From the NCBI GenBank assembly GCA_000635495.1, contig JFLW01000003.1, positions 124,001-188,000 on the forward strand: a DNA stretch of 64,000 nt, given 5' to 3'. The notes under the pieces were generated by a model, which saw nothing but the letters and a program-made list of their open reading frames with translations, was not told where the DNA came from and ran no database searches. A program made the translations under genes and the position numbers. Below are positions 45,305 through 54,817 of this stretch, piece after piece (positions within the stretch are counted from its first letter, which is position 1; each line of letters starts with the position of its first letter). This DNA is from Prochlorococcus sp. scB243_495K23. GTDB lineage: Bacteria; Cyanobacteriota; Cyanobacteriia; PCC-6307; Cyanobiaceae.

Positions 45305-46807
45305 TCAAGTTAAACTATTTTTGATTTTACCATTTATTAATTCGCCAACTATTGCGATGGAGCTATAAGCTATCAAGACTATGGTGACTTCTTGCCATGC
45401 GAAGGAACTTAGTGATTCTTGCAATTGCCAACCTAGACCAACACTTCCAACAACCCCAACAATTGCAGTTTCTCTAATAATGATGTCAGATCTATAAGCG
45501 CAATATGCTAAGTAACTTTTTGCTTGTTGAGAAAATAAACCTAAAAGCCAACTAGTCTTTTTTGAGATTCCTAGAGATTTCATTGCAATATAATTTCTCC
45601 TGTCTTGGCTATCTAGATTTGTAAAAAGTAATTTGCTAGTAATACCAGCGTTGTGGAGACCTAATGTTAAAGCTGCTAAAGATAAAGAAGGATTATTAAA
45701 AGTTAATAGAGCTAGAAGTATTACAGGTGTAGGTATTAAGCGTAATGAAAAAGCAAAAATTTTAATAAAAATTTTAGAACTATTGTTGTTAAAAATTCCT
45801 ATTACTAATGGAGGTAAACTAATTGCGATTCCTGTTGATAAAAGACTTAAAATTATTGTTTCTAATATAAGTTTTAAGAAATCAAATAATCCTAAATCTG
45901 AGCTTGATTTAAATAGTGAACTAACGGAATTAAAATTTTCAATATTTTTATTAAAAATAAAATAAAGAAAATATGAAAAAGAAAATAAAATTGTTATGAA
46001 AAAAACTGCAATAAAAAAAATAGATAGTATTTTATTTGTAGTATTAAATTTTATTTTTTTGAATATTAATCCAGAAAGAATTATCAAAATTGCTAAGGAC
46101 CATAAATAAGTCCATAACTCTCTAAAATTCAAAGTTTGGAAAGATAAAAAAATACTTGTACCTATTCCTCCAATTCCAAAAAGTCCTAAAATCACTGTAC
46201 TTCTTATTGAACATTCTAATCGATATAAACCAAAGTTTTTAAATGTATTTATTATTGGATTCCATATAATAGTTAATAAAGAAGAAAATTTAGGAGCATT
46301 TATTTGATTTATAGATTCAAAACTTTTGTAATCAATAGTTTCTAATTGTTCAGCAAAAACTTTTGAATTTACAGCAATATAAGGTATACATATAGCTATT
46401 ATTCCTATCGAAAAATTTATTCCATATATTTGCATTAATAATATTCCCCAAACTACTTCATGAATAGATCTAATTATTGTTAGAAAAAATCTTATTATGC
46501 GGTAGAAAAAATTTGGAATATTAAAGATTTTATAAAAAATATTTGAGGATATTATTCCAAAAATTGCTCCAAAAATAATACTTACAAACCAACTAAAAAA
46601 ACCAATTAAGATAGTTTCATTTAATCGCTTAATTACGGTAGTAATAATTTCATTATCGATCTTGGGATTAAATGCAGAAATTAAGAATTCTTGGAATAAT
46701 TTAAATCCTCCAAAATGAATATTGTTTATTAATTGATACCCTAGAGGTATGCATACCAATATTGGAAGAAAAGATAATGAGGTATAGTTTAATTTTAATT
46801 TATTCAA
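45305..46807 (-). CDS. phnE: Phosphonate/phosphite ABC transporter permease, fused tandem form
   Basis: 500 residues, about twice the usual PhnE length, because two permease halves are fused. Half one holds HEVVWGILLMQIYG and an EAA-like loop ESINQINAPKFSSLLTI; half two holds the matching MKSLGISKKTSWLLGLFSQQ loop and RETAIVGVVGSVGLGWQL. About 12 membrane helices are seen. Last gene of the aspC-phnD-phnC-phnE operon. Substrate is phosphonate, phosphite or phosphate, as for its binding protein. Confidence 0.88.
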   Translation of the reverse strand: MNKLKLNYTSLSFLPILVCIPLGYQLINNIHFGGFKLFQEFLISAFNPKIDNEIITTVIKRLNETILIGFFSWFVSIIFGAIFGIISSNIFYKIFNIPNFFYRIIRFFLTIIRSIHEVVWGILLMQIYGINFSIGIIAICIPYIAVNSKVFAEQLETIDYKSFESINQINAPKFSSLLTIIWNPIINTFKNFGLYRLECSIRSTVILGLFGIGGIGTSIFLSFQTLNFRELWTYLWSLAILIILSGLIFKKIKFNTTNKILSIFFIAVFFITILFSFSYFLYFIFNKNIENFNSVSSLFKSSSDLGLFDFLKLILETIILSLLSTGIAISLPPLVIGIFNNNSSKIFIKIFAFSLRLIPTPVILLALLTFNNPSLSLAALTLGLHNAGITSKLLFTNLDSQDRRNYIAMKSLGISKKTSWLLGLFSQQAKSYLAYCAYRSDIIIRETAIVGVVGSVGLGWQLQESLSSFAWQEVTIVLIAYSSIAIVGELINGKIKNSLT

Positions 46808-46811
46808 CTAA

Positions 46812-47552
46812 TTAGTATATTTTGTCTAGATGAAGCTTCTTTAAGTTATTTCTTTTAATATTAAAAAAGATTTTACCATCCCTTATTCCAATAACTTTAT
46901 CGAAATCGTTCAGCAAATCTAATCTATGTAATGCAACTAATGCCGTCTTTGGGGATTTTTTTGAATTATTTTTATCTACATTTTCTAGCAGCAGGTTTTT
47001 AATCGTAGTTATCAATTTGGGATCTAAATTATTAAAAGGTTCATCTGCAAGTAATATATTTGATCCTTGAATTAATGATCTAGCTATAGCAACCCTTTGT
47101 TTTTGACCCCCAGATAGTTTTCCGATTTTTTTGTCATAAATAGAGTTATGAAGTCTACATAATTGCATATATTTATGTGCTTTCTTAAAAGAACTTATAT
47201 TTAGCAAATTTTTAAAAGCGAAATAAAAATTGTTTTCCGTTAGTAGTCCACAATTAACATTTTGTTCTGCTGAAAGATCTTCTATTAATCTTAAATCTTG
47301 CCAAATAGTTGTTATCTTTCGTTTCTGCTTTCTATCTAATTCCTCGTAACTTTTATTGAATAATTTAACCTCACCTTGAGTTGGCTTGATAGTTCCATTA
47401 AGTACTGATATAAGTGTAGTTTTTCCTGAACCGCTTTTACCTAAAAGTGCAATTTTCTCCCCTGAATTTATTTTTAAATTTACTTTATTTAGAATCAGAT
47501 TATTTTTGTATTTATAAGATATATTTTTTAATTCTAAGAGAGTATTATTCAT
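46812..47552 (-). CDS. phnC: Phosphonate/phosphite ABC transporter ATPase
   Basis: 246 residues. Walker A LLGKSGSGKTT, Q-loop TTIWQDLRLI, signature KLSGGQKQRVAIA, Walker B ILLADEPFNNLDP and the H-loop LVALHR. The Leu/Asn-rich composition fits its neighbours. Its ATG overlaps the phnD stop (4 bases), and phnE follows after four bases, so it is the ATPase of this transporter. Confidence 0.9.
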   Translation of the reverse strand: MNNTLLELKNISYKYKNNLILNKVNLKINSGEKIALLGKSGSGKTTLISVLNGTIKPTQGEVKLFNKSYEELDRKQKRKITTIWQDLRLIEDLSAEQNVNCGLLTENNFYFAFKNLLNISSFKKAHKYMQLCRLHNSIYDKKIGKLSGGQKQRVAIARSLIQGSNILLADEPFNNLDPKLITTIKNLLLENVDKNNSKKSPKTALVALHRLDLLNDFDKVIGIRDGKIFFNIKRNNLKKLHLDKIY

Positions 47553-48457
47553 CTAATTTTATTTAATTTCCTCCCTACTTCCTCTATATTTTTATACTGT
47601 TTTGCTTCTGCATTTATAAATCTTTTTGCATTGAACATATCTAAAATCCGTTTATGTGATTTTTTATTTATATCTAAATTTAGAATTACTGATTTAAGTT
47701 TTTTTGTAAACCCTTCCCCGAATCTATTTTCAAGATCCCCTTGAGCTACCCAATGATAGTCTACATATTCTGGGGTGATCCAGAATAATTTTAAATTACT
47801 TGTTCGTTTGGGATCATTTTTAAGATTGTTTTCCCAAACTTGTTTATTTAAAGCTCCAGCATCAAATGCTCCACTATTTACTAAAGCTATAGTGGCATCA
47901 TGACTCCCACTAAAACCTGCTTTTTTTCCCTTAAAGTGTTTGATTTCTACTCCTGCTTGATTTAAAAAATATTCTGGCATTAATCTTCCAGAAGTTGAGT
48001 TTTCAGAGCCAAAAGTAAATCTTAAATTCTTTAGTTTTTTAAGTCCTTTAATGTTTGAAATTGAGTTAAGTTTTAAGTTTTTGTTTACTATAAAAACACT
48101 TTTAAATTCCTTATCGATATCTCTTTGAGCTATGACAATTGAATTAGGAGTTTGTAATCTTGCTTGAACTCCTGATAAACCTCCAAACCAAACCAAATCT
48201 AAATCTTTAGTTCTAAATCCAGTTACTGCTGCAACATAATTAATAACAGGAATGTATTTAACTTCTGCATCAAGTTGTTTGGATAATTCTTTTGAAAATA
48301 AATTAAATCTTTTGTCCAAAACATCTTGGTTTTGATCAGGTATTGCTCCAACTTTTAAAACTTTGGGATTTGAAAATACAGGCGATGAAAAAATAGAAAA
48401 TAAAATATATGAACTTAGTAAGAAATTTTTTAAATTAATCATAATGGCTTTAATCAA
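47549..48457 (-). CDS. phnD: Phosphonate/phosphite-binding protein PhnD
   Basis: 302 residues with an N-terminal signal peptide (MINLKNFLLSSYILFSIFSS, ending SPVFS). The PhnD/PtxB fold is marked by LKVGAIPDQNQDVLDKRF, VINYVAAVTGFRTKDLDLVWFGG and GFSGSHDATIALVNSGAFDAGAL. Such proteins in Prochlorococcus have been reported to bind phosphite or methylphosphonate, so this one probably serves phosphorus scavenging. The frame is open five residues upstream of a second Met at MINLKN, which may be the true start. Confidence 0.88.
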   Translation of the reverse strand: MIKAIMINLKNFLLSSYILFSIFSSPVFSNPKVLKVGAIPDQNQDVLDKRFNLFSKELSKQLDAEVKYIPVINYVAAVTGFRTKDLDLVWFGGLSGVQARLQTPNSIVIAQRDIDKEFKSVFIVNKNLKLNSISNIKGLKKLKNLRFTFGSENSTSGRLMPEYFLNQAGVEIKHFKGKKAGFSGSHDATIALVNSGAFDAGALNKQVWENNLKNDPKRTSNLKLFWITPEYVDYHWVAQGDLENRFGEGFTKKLKSVILNLDINKKSHKRILDMFNAKRFINAEAKQYKNIEEVGRKLNKIR

Positions 48458-49650
48458 TAATATTTAAAAATTGCTTTTTTAAGCCTTTGCAGTCCATCTT
48501 TTATTTTAATCTCTGATGCGGCACAAGACATTCTTATACATTCGTCAGCCCCAAAAGCTTTTCCAGGTACAACAACTAAGCCATAATCTTGAAGAGCTTT
48601 GTTGCAGAAATCAACGGAAGTAATTGAAGAGTTAGGTAATTTTGGAAATGCGTAAAATGCTCCATTAGGTTCTTTAATATAAATACCATTTATACTCTTA
48701 AGGCCCTCATAGAGAAGACTTCTTCTTTGATCATAATGGCTATTTATCATTGAAAAAAAATCATTATTAATTTTTAAAGCCTCCAAAGCACCTTTTTGAA
48801 CAAAAGAGCAAACATTACTTGTACTTTGACTTTGTAATGCTGAAGATGCTTTGATTACATCTTTGGGCCCTACTAAATAACCTATCCTCCAGCCAGTCAT
48901 AGCCCATCCTTTCGCAAATCCATTTATTATAAAAATCCTATCTTTTAGGTCATTTGCTAATGAAGATAAACTGTAGTGTTCAAATTCTTTTTTAAGGATT
49001 AGTTCGTAAATCTCATCAGATAGAATATTGATATTTGGATTTTCTCTGGCTAAATCGGCAATTTGTAATAATTCTTCCTTTGACATAACTCTTCCAGTAG
49101 GGTTATTAGGAGAATTGATAATTATAAATTTAGTTTTTGAAGAGACTTTAGACTTCAAATTTTCTATATTTATTTTGAATCCATCTTCTGCGGAAGAATT
49201 TGTAAAAATTGGCTTCCCACCCGCCAATCTAACCATTTGGGGATAACTTAACCAATATGGAGAAGGAATAATAACTTCGTCTCCAGTATTTAACAAGACT
49301 TGAAAAAGATTATATATTGCTTGCTTAGCACCATTTGTGACCATTACATTTTCAAATTCATAATTTAAATCGTTTTGAATTTGAAGTTTATTTGCAATTG
49401 CTTTTCGGAGATCTAAATTCCCCGCTGCGGGCCCGTATTTTGTGAATCCATCAAATATAGCTTTACTTGTGGCCTCTATTACTTCTTTTGGGGCATCAAA
49501 ATCAGGTTCTCCGGCACTTAAATTGCAAATATCTACTCCTTCTGCAGATAATTGATTTGCTTTAGCACTTATCTGCAATGTAAGAGAAGGCTCAATTGAA
49601 AGTGCCCGATCAGATAAATTAACTTGACTCATTGACTTATGACTTTTCAA
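48454..49650 (-). CDS. aspC: Class I aspartate-type aminotransferase
   Basis: 398 residues of the PLP aspartate aminotransferase Ib type. Motifs: NLSAGEPDFDAP, YGPAAGNLDLRKAIA, INSPNNPTGRVMSKEE, LSDEIYE and the PLP lysine in NGFAKGWAMTGWRIGY; CIRMSCAASEIKIKDGL ends the substrate-arginine region. The first ATG (49650) gives an unusual MKSHKS leader; the Met at 49632 gives the usual SQVNLSDRA start. Its stop overlaps the phnD start by four bases, so it is the first gene of the phosphonate operon. Confidence 0.93.
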   Translation of the reverse strand: MKSHKSMSQVNLSDRALSIEPSLTLQISAKANQLSAEGVDICNLSAGEPDFDAPKEVIEATSKAIFDGFTKYGPAAGNLDLRKAIANKLQIQNDLNYEFENVMVTNGAKQAIYNLFQVLLNTGDEVIIPSPYWLSYPQMVRLAGGKPIFTNSSAEDGFKINIENLKSKVSSKTKFIIINSPNNPTGRVMSKEELLQIADLARENPNINILSDEIYELILKKEFEHYSLSSLANDLKDRIFIINGFAKGWAMTGWRIGYLVGPKDVIKASSALQSQSTSNVCSFVQKGALEALKINNDFFSMINSHYDQRRSLLYEGLKSINGIYIKEPNGAFYAFPKLPNSSITSVDFCNKALQDYGLVVVPGKAFGADECIRMSCAASEIKIKDGLQRLKKAIFKYY

Positions 49651-49793
49651 ATATGACTTTTAATAATGACAAATGCATAAATTAAGAATAAATAAAACTA
49701 TCACACTATGGTTTAATTTAGTTCATTTTCTTAATCTATTTTATTTTCATGTTTTGAGTTCTTAAGATAAAAATATTTAAAGTTTTATTTTCG

Positions 49794-50297
49794 GTGAAAA
49801 GGTTAGTAATTGGGAGAGGAAGTGTATTTGCAGATTTGTTAATAATTGGTGAGGCACCTGGAGCACAGGAAGATTTAGAAGGAAAACCTTATGTAGGTAA
49901 ATCTGGTAAGCTATTAAACGAATTATTAATACAAGCTGGGATTGACTATGAGAAGGATGTTTATTTTTGTAATGTAATTAAATGTCGTCCACCAAATAAT
50001 AGAAAACCCACTGCTAAAGAAATTAATATTCATAAACCTTGGTTATTACAGCAAATAAAGCTAGTTGATCCAAAATTTATATTGCTTACTGGTTCAACTT
50101 CTATGAGAGCTATTTTAGAAGTTAAAGATCCTATAAGTAATTTAAGAGGTCAATGGATTAAAAAAGATGGGAGAGAAATTATGGTAATTTTTCATCCATC
50201 TTATTTGTTGAGATTTCCTTCAAAAGAAATCAATAAACCTTACCATCTAACTTTGAAAGACCTAGAGAATGTAAGTGGTAAACTATATGCCGTATAA
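49794..50297 (+). CDS. Family 4-type uracil-DNA glycosylase lacking Fe-S ligands
   Basis: 167 residues. The UDG fold is clear: GEAPGAQEDLEGKPYVGKSG (19-38), VIKCRPPNNRKP (62-72) and FHPSYLLRFP (133-142). Family 4 enzymes hold a 4Fe-4S cluster with four cysteines, but here the N-terminal CxxC is absent, the frame has no room for it upstream, and the position of the cysteine after KCRPP's helix holds H80. Only C64 of the set remains. The start is GTG at 49794. It may work without a cluster or have another function. Confidence 0.8.
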   Translation: MKRLVIGRGSVFADLLIIGEAPGAQEDLEGKPYVGKSGKLLNELLIQAGIDYEKDVYFCNVIKCRPPNNRKPTAKEINIHKPWLLQQIKLVDPKFILLTGSTSMRAILEVKDPISNLRGQWIKKDGREIMVIFHPSYLLRFPSKEINKPYHLTLKDLENVSGKLYAV

Positions 50298-50332
50298 TTT
50301 AGTGAAATCCTTTTTGAATATCAAGAATTTTA

Positions 50333-51550
50333 ATGTCATTAACTCAATCAAAAGAGGTTAATAGTCTCTCCAAAAGATATTCAACTCATATTGAGAGAAG
50401 GATAACTAGAACAGTAATGGTTGGTGATGTAGCTATTGGAAGTGATTATCCAGTAAGAGTTCAATCGATGATAAATGAAGATACGATGGATGTCGAAAAT
50501 GCTTACTTAGCTATCAAAAGACTTCATGATGTGGGTTGTGAAATAGTAAGGTTAACTGTCCCTTCGTTAGCACATGCCAAAGCAGTAGGAGATATAAAGG
50601 CAAAATTACTAGAAAATAATATCAATACCCCCTTGGTGGCTGATGTTCACCATAATGGTATGAAAATTGCAATGGAAGTTGCAAAACATGTTGATAAAGT
50701 AAGAATTAATCCTGGATTGTTTGTTTTTGAAAAATCAGATCCTACAAGAACTGAATATACAGATGAGGAATTTGAAACTATTAAGCAAATAATACTTAAA
50801 AGATTTACCCCTTTAGTTGAAGTTTTAAAGGCTGAAAACAAAGCTCTAAGGATTGGAGTTAATCATGGGTCTCTATCTGAGAGGATGCTTTTTACTTATG
50901 GAGATACGCCATTAGGAATGACAGAATCTGCGATGGAGTTCGTCAAAATTTGTGACGAGCTTGATTTTCATAACATAATTATTTCTATGAAAGCTTCTAG
51001 GGCTCCGGTCATGATGGCAGCTTACAGAATGATTGCAGATAGGCTGGACTCAGAAGGATATAACTATCCCTTACATTTAGGAGTGACCGAAGCTGGTGAT
51101 GGTGATTATGGAAGGATTAAAAGTACTGCTGGAATTGGAACGCTCTTAGCAGAAGGATTAGGAGATACCATTAGGGTTTCCTTAACAGAAGCTCCAGAAA
51201 AGGAAATACCAGTGTGCTATTCAATTTTGCAATCTTTAGGATTAAGAAAAACAATGGTTGAATACATCAGTTGCCCTAGTTGTGGTAGAACACTTTTCAA
51301 TCTAGAAGAAGTTGTAGATAAAGTTAGGAACGCCACCTCACATTTAACGGGTCTAGATATAGCAATAATGGGATGTATTGTTAATGGGCCAGGAGAAATG
51401 GCAGATGCTGATTATGGTTATGTTGGGAAAGGTAAAGGAACTATTGCCTTATATAGAAGGAAAGAAGAGATAAAAAGAGTACCTGAAGATGAGGGGGTTA
51501 ATGCTTTAATCCAACTTATTAAGGATGATGGGAAGTGGATTGATCCTTAA
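50333..51550 (+). CDS. ispG: (E)-4-hydroxy-3-methylbut-2-enyl-diphosphate synthase
   Basis: Seventh step of the MEP isoprenoid pathway, feeding carotenoids and phytyl chains. 405 residues: [47 protein letters not shown], then the 4Fe-4S site [14 protein letters not shown] and [19 protein letters not shown]. The ATG at 50333 opens with MSLTQSKEV. It follows the UDG gene by 35 bases and precedes ctp. Confidence 0.96.
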   Translation: MSLTQSKEVNSLSKRYSTHIERRITRTVMVGDVAIGSDYPVRVQSMINEDTMDVENAYLAIKRLHDVGCEIVRLTVPSLAHAKAVGDIKAKLLENNINTPLVADVHHNGMKIAMEVAKHVDKVRINPGLFVFEKSDPTRTEYTDEEFETIKQIILKRFTPLVEVLKAENKALRIGVNHGSLSERMLFTYGDTPLGMTESAMEFVKICDELDFHNIIISMKASRAPVMMAAYRMIADRLDSEGYNYPLHLGVTEAGDGDYGRIKSTAGIGTLLAEGLGDTIRVSLTEAPEKEIPVCYSILQSLGLRKTMVEYISCPSCGRTLFNLEEVVDKVRNATSHLTGLDIAIMGCIVNGPGEMADADYGYVGKGKGTIALYRRKEEIKRVPEDEGVNALIQLIKDDGKWIDP

Positions 51551-51611
51551 GGATTAGTCAAATTTTTGAATTATACATAAATTCTTTTTATAATAAAAAA
51601 TATCAAATTAT

Positions 51612-52946
51612 TTGAAGAATAGAAAATTGCTTAAAAAAAAATATATATTTTTGCTTGCGACATCCTTTTCTGGGCTATTTTTAAATAATTTTGCAGAGGC
51701 AACAGTTTTAAATAATAGTTATAAAGAAGTAATTGATCATGTTTGGCAAATTGTATATAGAGATTTTCTTGATTCAAGCGGCAAATTTCAAAAGTCCAAT
51801 TGGATTAGTCTAAGAAAAGAAGTTTTATCAAAAACATATTCAGACAGCAATGAAGCATATGATGCGATTAGAGATATGCTTTCTAATTTAGATGATTCTT
51901 ATACAAGATTTTTAGAACCTAAGGAATTTAATCAAATGAGAATAGATACCTCTGGTGAATTAACTGGAGTTGGTATCCAAATAGTTAAAGATAAAGAATC
52001 TGATGATTTAATAATCATTTCTCCTATAGAGGGCACCCCTGCATTTGATGCTGGAATTAAAGCTAGAGATAAAATATTGTCTATAGATAATATTTCTACT
52101 GAAGGCATGAATATTGAGGATGCCGTGAAATTAATAAGAGGAAAAAGAGGTACTAAAGTTAAACTTGAAATTCTTAGAGGTTCTAAATCCTTTTTTAAGA
52201 TTTTATCAAGAGAAAAGATTGAAATAAAATCTGTATCAAGTAAAGTCAATCAAACCAAAAACGGTTTATTAATTGGCTATGTAAGAATTAAACAATTTAA
52301 TGCAAATGCATCAAAAGAGACTAGAGATGCTATTAAGGATTTAGAAACAAAAAAAGTCGCAGGATATGTTCTTGACTTGAGAAGTAATCCAGGAGGGTTA
52401 TTAGAATCAAGCATTGATATCTCAAGGCACTTCATTAACAAAGGAGTAATAGTAAGTACAGTAAGTAAAGATGGTTTAAAAGAAACAAAAAAAGGAAACG
52501 GTCAAGCTCTAACTAAAAAACCCTTAGTTGTCCTTGTTAATGAGGGTTCTGCAAGTGCTAGTGAAATAGTTTCTGGTGCAATAAAAGATAATAAAAGAGG
52601 AAAATTAGTTGGGAAGAAAACGTTTGGTAAAGGCCTAGTTCAATCTATGAGAACATTAGTTGATGGTTCAGGATTAACTGTTACAGTCGCTAAGTATCTA
52701 ACTCCGAACGGTACTGATATAAACAAATCTGGAATTATTCCGGACATAGAAGTAAAAATGAATATAAACCCTATACTCCAAAGAGAGATAGGAACTAGAA
52801 AAGATAAACAATATAAAGCTGGTGAAAAAGAGCTAATAAATATAATTAATAGAAAGAATCAGATAAGCGAATTTAAGCCTGACAGCACAAACCTTAATGC
52901 ATTCCTAATAATTAATAGGGAAGATAAAGTATTTTCATTAAATTAA
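51612..52946 (+). CDS. ctpA: Carboxyl-terminal processing protease (S41, CtpA-like)
   Basis: 444 residues with an N-terminal signal/anchor (KKYIFLLATSFSGLFLNN, cleavage after NFAEA), a PDZ domain (GIQIVKDKESDDLIIISP ... KLIRGKRGTKVKLEIL), and the S41 protease core: LDLRSNPGGLLESS, the nucleophile serine in NEGSASASEIVSG and the lysine of KKTFGKGLVQS. CtpA-type enzymes mature photosystem II D1 in the lumen; several paralogues exist, so the substrate of this one is not certain. The start is TTG. Confidence 0.92.
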   Translation: MKNRKLLKKKYIFLLATSFSGLFLNNFAEATVLNNSYKEVIDHVWQIVYRDFLDSSGKFQKSNWISLRKEVLSKTYSDSNEAYDAIRDMLSNLDDSYTRFLEPKEFNQMRIDTSGELTGVGIQIVKDKESDDLIIISPIEGTPAFDAGIKARDKILSIDNISTEGMNIEDAVKLIRGKRGTKVKLEILRGSKSFFKILSREKIEIKSVSSKVNQTKNGLLIGYVRIKQFNANASKETRDAIKDLETKKVAGYVLDLRSNPGGLLESSIDISRHFINKGVIVSTVSKDGLKETKKGNGQALTKKPLVVLVNEGSASASEIVSGAIKDNKRGKLVGKKTFGKGLVQSMRTLVDGSGLTVTVAKYLTPNGTDINKSGIIPDIEVKMNINPILQREIGTRKDKQYKAGEKELINIINRKNQISEFKPDSTNLNAFLIINREDKVFSLN

Positions 52947-53857
52947 TTACTCATATCCAGCATTCTTTTTATTGGCACATAGGCTCTTCTTATTATTTCT
53001 GGGTCTAGTTCGATAGATGGGGAATTGTTTTTCAAACAATCTAGAATTTTTTCTAAAGTATTTAATTTCATATATGGACACTCGTTACATTTACAACCTT
53101 CTACATCTGGGACTTCAATAAAAATTTTGTTAGGTTCTTTCTTTTTCATTTGATGAATTATTCCAGGTTCAGTTAGTACCATATAAGTCTTAGATGGATC
53201 TTTACTTACGAAATCAAGCAGCTTACTTGTTGAGCCAATAAAGTCTGAGAGAATTAGTAAATTTTGACTACATTCAGGATGAGCAATGACTTTTGATCCT
53301 GGATTTTGATATTTTAATTTTAGAAGTGCTTCTTCACTAAATGATTCATGAACAATGCAGCTGCCAGGCCATAATTTAAGATCTCTTCCTGAATTTTTCT
53401 GTACCCATCTCCCAAGGTTCTTATCTGGTGCAAATATTATCTTTTTATCTTCAGGTATCTTTTTAATTAATGAGACTGCATTACTGCTTGTACATATCAG
53501 ATCACTTTGAGCTTTTACTTCTGCAGTACAATTTATATAACTTACGACATAGTGATCTGGATTTTCTTCCCTGAATTTCTGAAATTTATCTGAAGGACAA
53601 TCGTCTGCTAATGAGCATCCTGCGTCAATATCTGGTAATAGGACTGTTTTATTAGGGCTAAGTATTTTTGCGGTTTCGGCCATAAAGTGCACACCGCAAA
53701 AAATTATTATATCTGCGTCATTATTTGCAGCTTTCCTAGATAGATCTAATGAATCGCCAATAAAATCTGCAATTTCCTGAATTTCTGGAGCTTGATAATA
53801 GTGCGCAAGAATAATTGCATTAGCTTTTTCGCAACGCTCCTTTATTTCAGAAATCAA
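52943..53857 (-). CDS. nadA: Quinolinate synthase A
   Basis: 304 residues. Makes quinolinate from iminoaspartate and DHAP in NAD synthesis, using a 4Fe-4S cluster. Motifs: ILAHYYQAPEIQEIADFIGDSL, PDIDAGCSLADDCP (first cysteines), the middle cluster cysteine region SCIVHESFSEEAL, and CKCNECPYMKLNTLE. The start is TTG at 53857; an in-frame stop lies about 20 codons upstream and no other good start is present. It overlaps the ctpA end by four bases. Confidence 0.94.
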   Translation of the reverse strand: MISEIKERCEKANAIILAHYYQAPEIQEIADFIGDSLDLSRKAANNDADIIIFCGVHFMAETAKILSPNKTVLLPDIDAGCSLADDCPSDKFQKFREENPDHYVVSYINCTAEVKAQSDLICTSSNAVSLIKKIPEDKKIIFAPDKNLGRWVQKNSGRDLKLWPGSCIVHESFSEEALLKLKYQNPGSKVIAHPECSQNLLILSDFIGSTSKLLDFVSKDPSKTYMVLTEPGIIHQMKKKEPNKIFIEVPDVEGCKCNECPYMKLNTLEKILDCLKNNSPSIELDPEIIRRAYVPIKRMLDMSN

Positions 53858-53960
53858 ATCCTCTTCGTTTTGAACTGATTTCTGTTTTGCAGTAGAAGTT
53901 ATACTGGTCAGGATTTAGAATATCTCTAAATAGATTATATGCCTTTAAACAGAAAAAATT

Positions 53961-54794
53961 CTGACAAATTTAAAAATTGCTATTGTTGGTGACTGTCATG
54001 GTCAATGGTCTGAATTAGACTTGAAAGTTTTATCGATTATCAAACCAAATATTGTTTTATTTGTTGGTGATATTTCTGATGGTAGTGTCAAAATAATTAA
54101 AAAAATCAATGAAATCAAAATTCCTACTTTTGTGATTTTAGGAAATCATGATAGAGGGAAGGATTCTACAGGCGAAACTCTCTCAAAGCAGATACGTGTT
54201 CTTGGTGAAAAATATTGTGCATGGGATTTGAAAGTTTTTAATAATCAAATAAATTTATTGTCTGCAAGACCATGCAGTTCTGGCGGCGGCTATTTTCTCT
54301 CAAAAGAAGTTAAAGGCGTTTATGGACCCATTACCGAGCAAGACTCAATAAATAAAATCATCAAACGTTCAGAAGAGAGTATCCAAGATATACCTTTAAT
54401 TATTATGTCTCATGCAGGCCCTTCGGGTTTAGGTTCAGAACCTAAAAGCATTTGTGGGAAAGACTGGAAATTACCCTCTTTAGATTGGGGAGATAGAGAT
54501 TTGTCTGTGGCTATTTCTAAAATACAAAAGACAAGAAAAGTTGATCTTGTAATTTTTGGTCATATGCACAATCGGCTTAAAAGAAATCTTGGTTTAAGAG
54601 AGATGTTTAAAATTGATAGCAAAGGGACAATTTATTTCAATACTGCTGTAGTGCCAAGATATAAAGCTGATGAAGATGGGAAATTACTAATTAACTTTTC
54701 ATGGATTGAATTTGAAAAAAAAGAATTAAGACATGTCTCTCACCGATGGTATTCAGAGTCTGGTGAAATTTGTGAAGAAGATAAATTTATTTAA
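53961..54794 (+). CDS. Metallophosphoesterase (TIGR04168-like), non-ATG start
   Basis: 278 residues if begun at CTG 53961. The first metal motif, KIAIVGDCHGQW, is upstream of the first TTG (54021), so that start would remove the essential D-x-H; the frame is open from an in-frame stop at 53946, and only CTG 53961 or ATT 53958 can start it. Later motifs: LFVGDISDG, ILGNHDRGKD, MSHAGPSG and IFGHMHNR with the metal-binding histidines. It is a calcineurin-like phosphoesterase of unknown substrate. Close to the divergent nadA gene. Confidence 0.85.
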   Translation: MTNLKIAIVGDCHGQWSELDLKVLSIIKPNIVLFVGDISDGSVKIIKKINEIKIPTFVILGNHDRGKDSTGETLSKQIRVLGEKYCAWDLKVFNNQINLLSARPCSSGGGYFLSKEVKGVYGPITEQDSINKIIKRSEESIQDIPLIIMSHAGPSGLGSEPKSICGKDWKLPSLDWGDRDLSVAISKIQKTRKVDLVIFGHMHNRLKRNLGLREMFKIDSKGTIYFNTAVVPRYKADEDGKLLINFSWIEFEKKELRHVSHRWYSESGEICEEDKFI

Positions 54795-54817
54795 GATTAG
54801 ATATTTTTGATCATATT

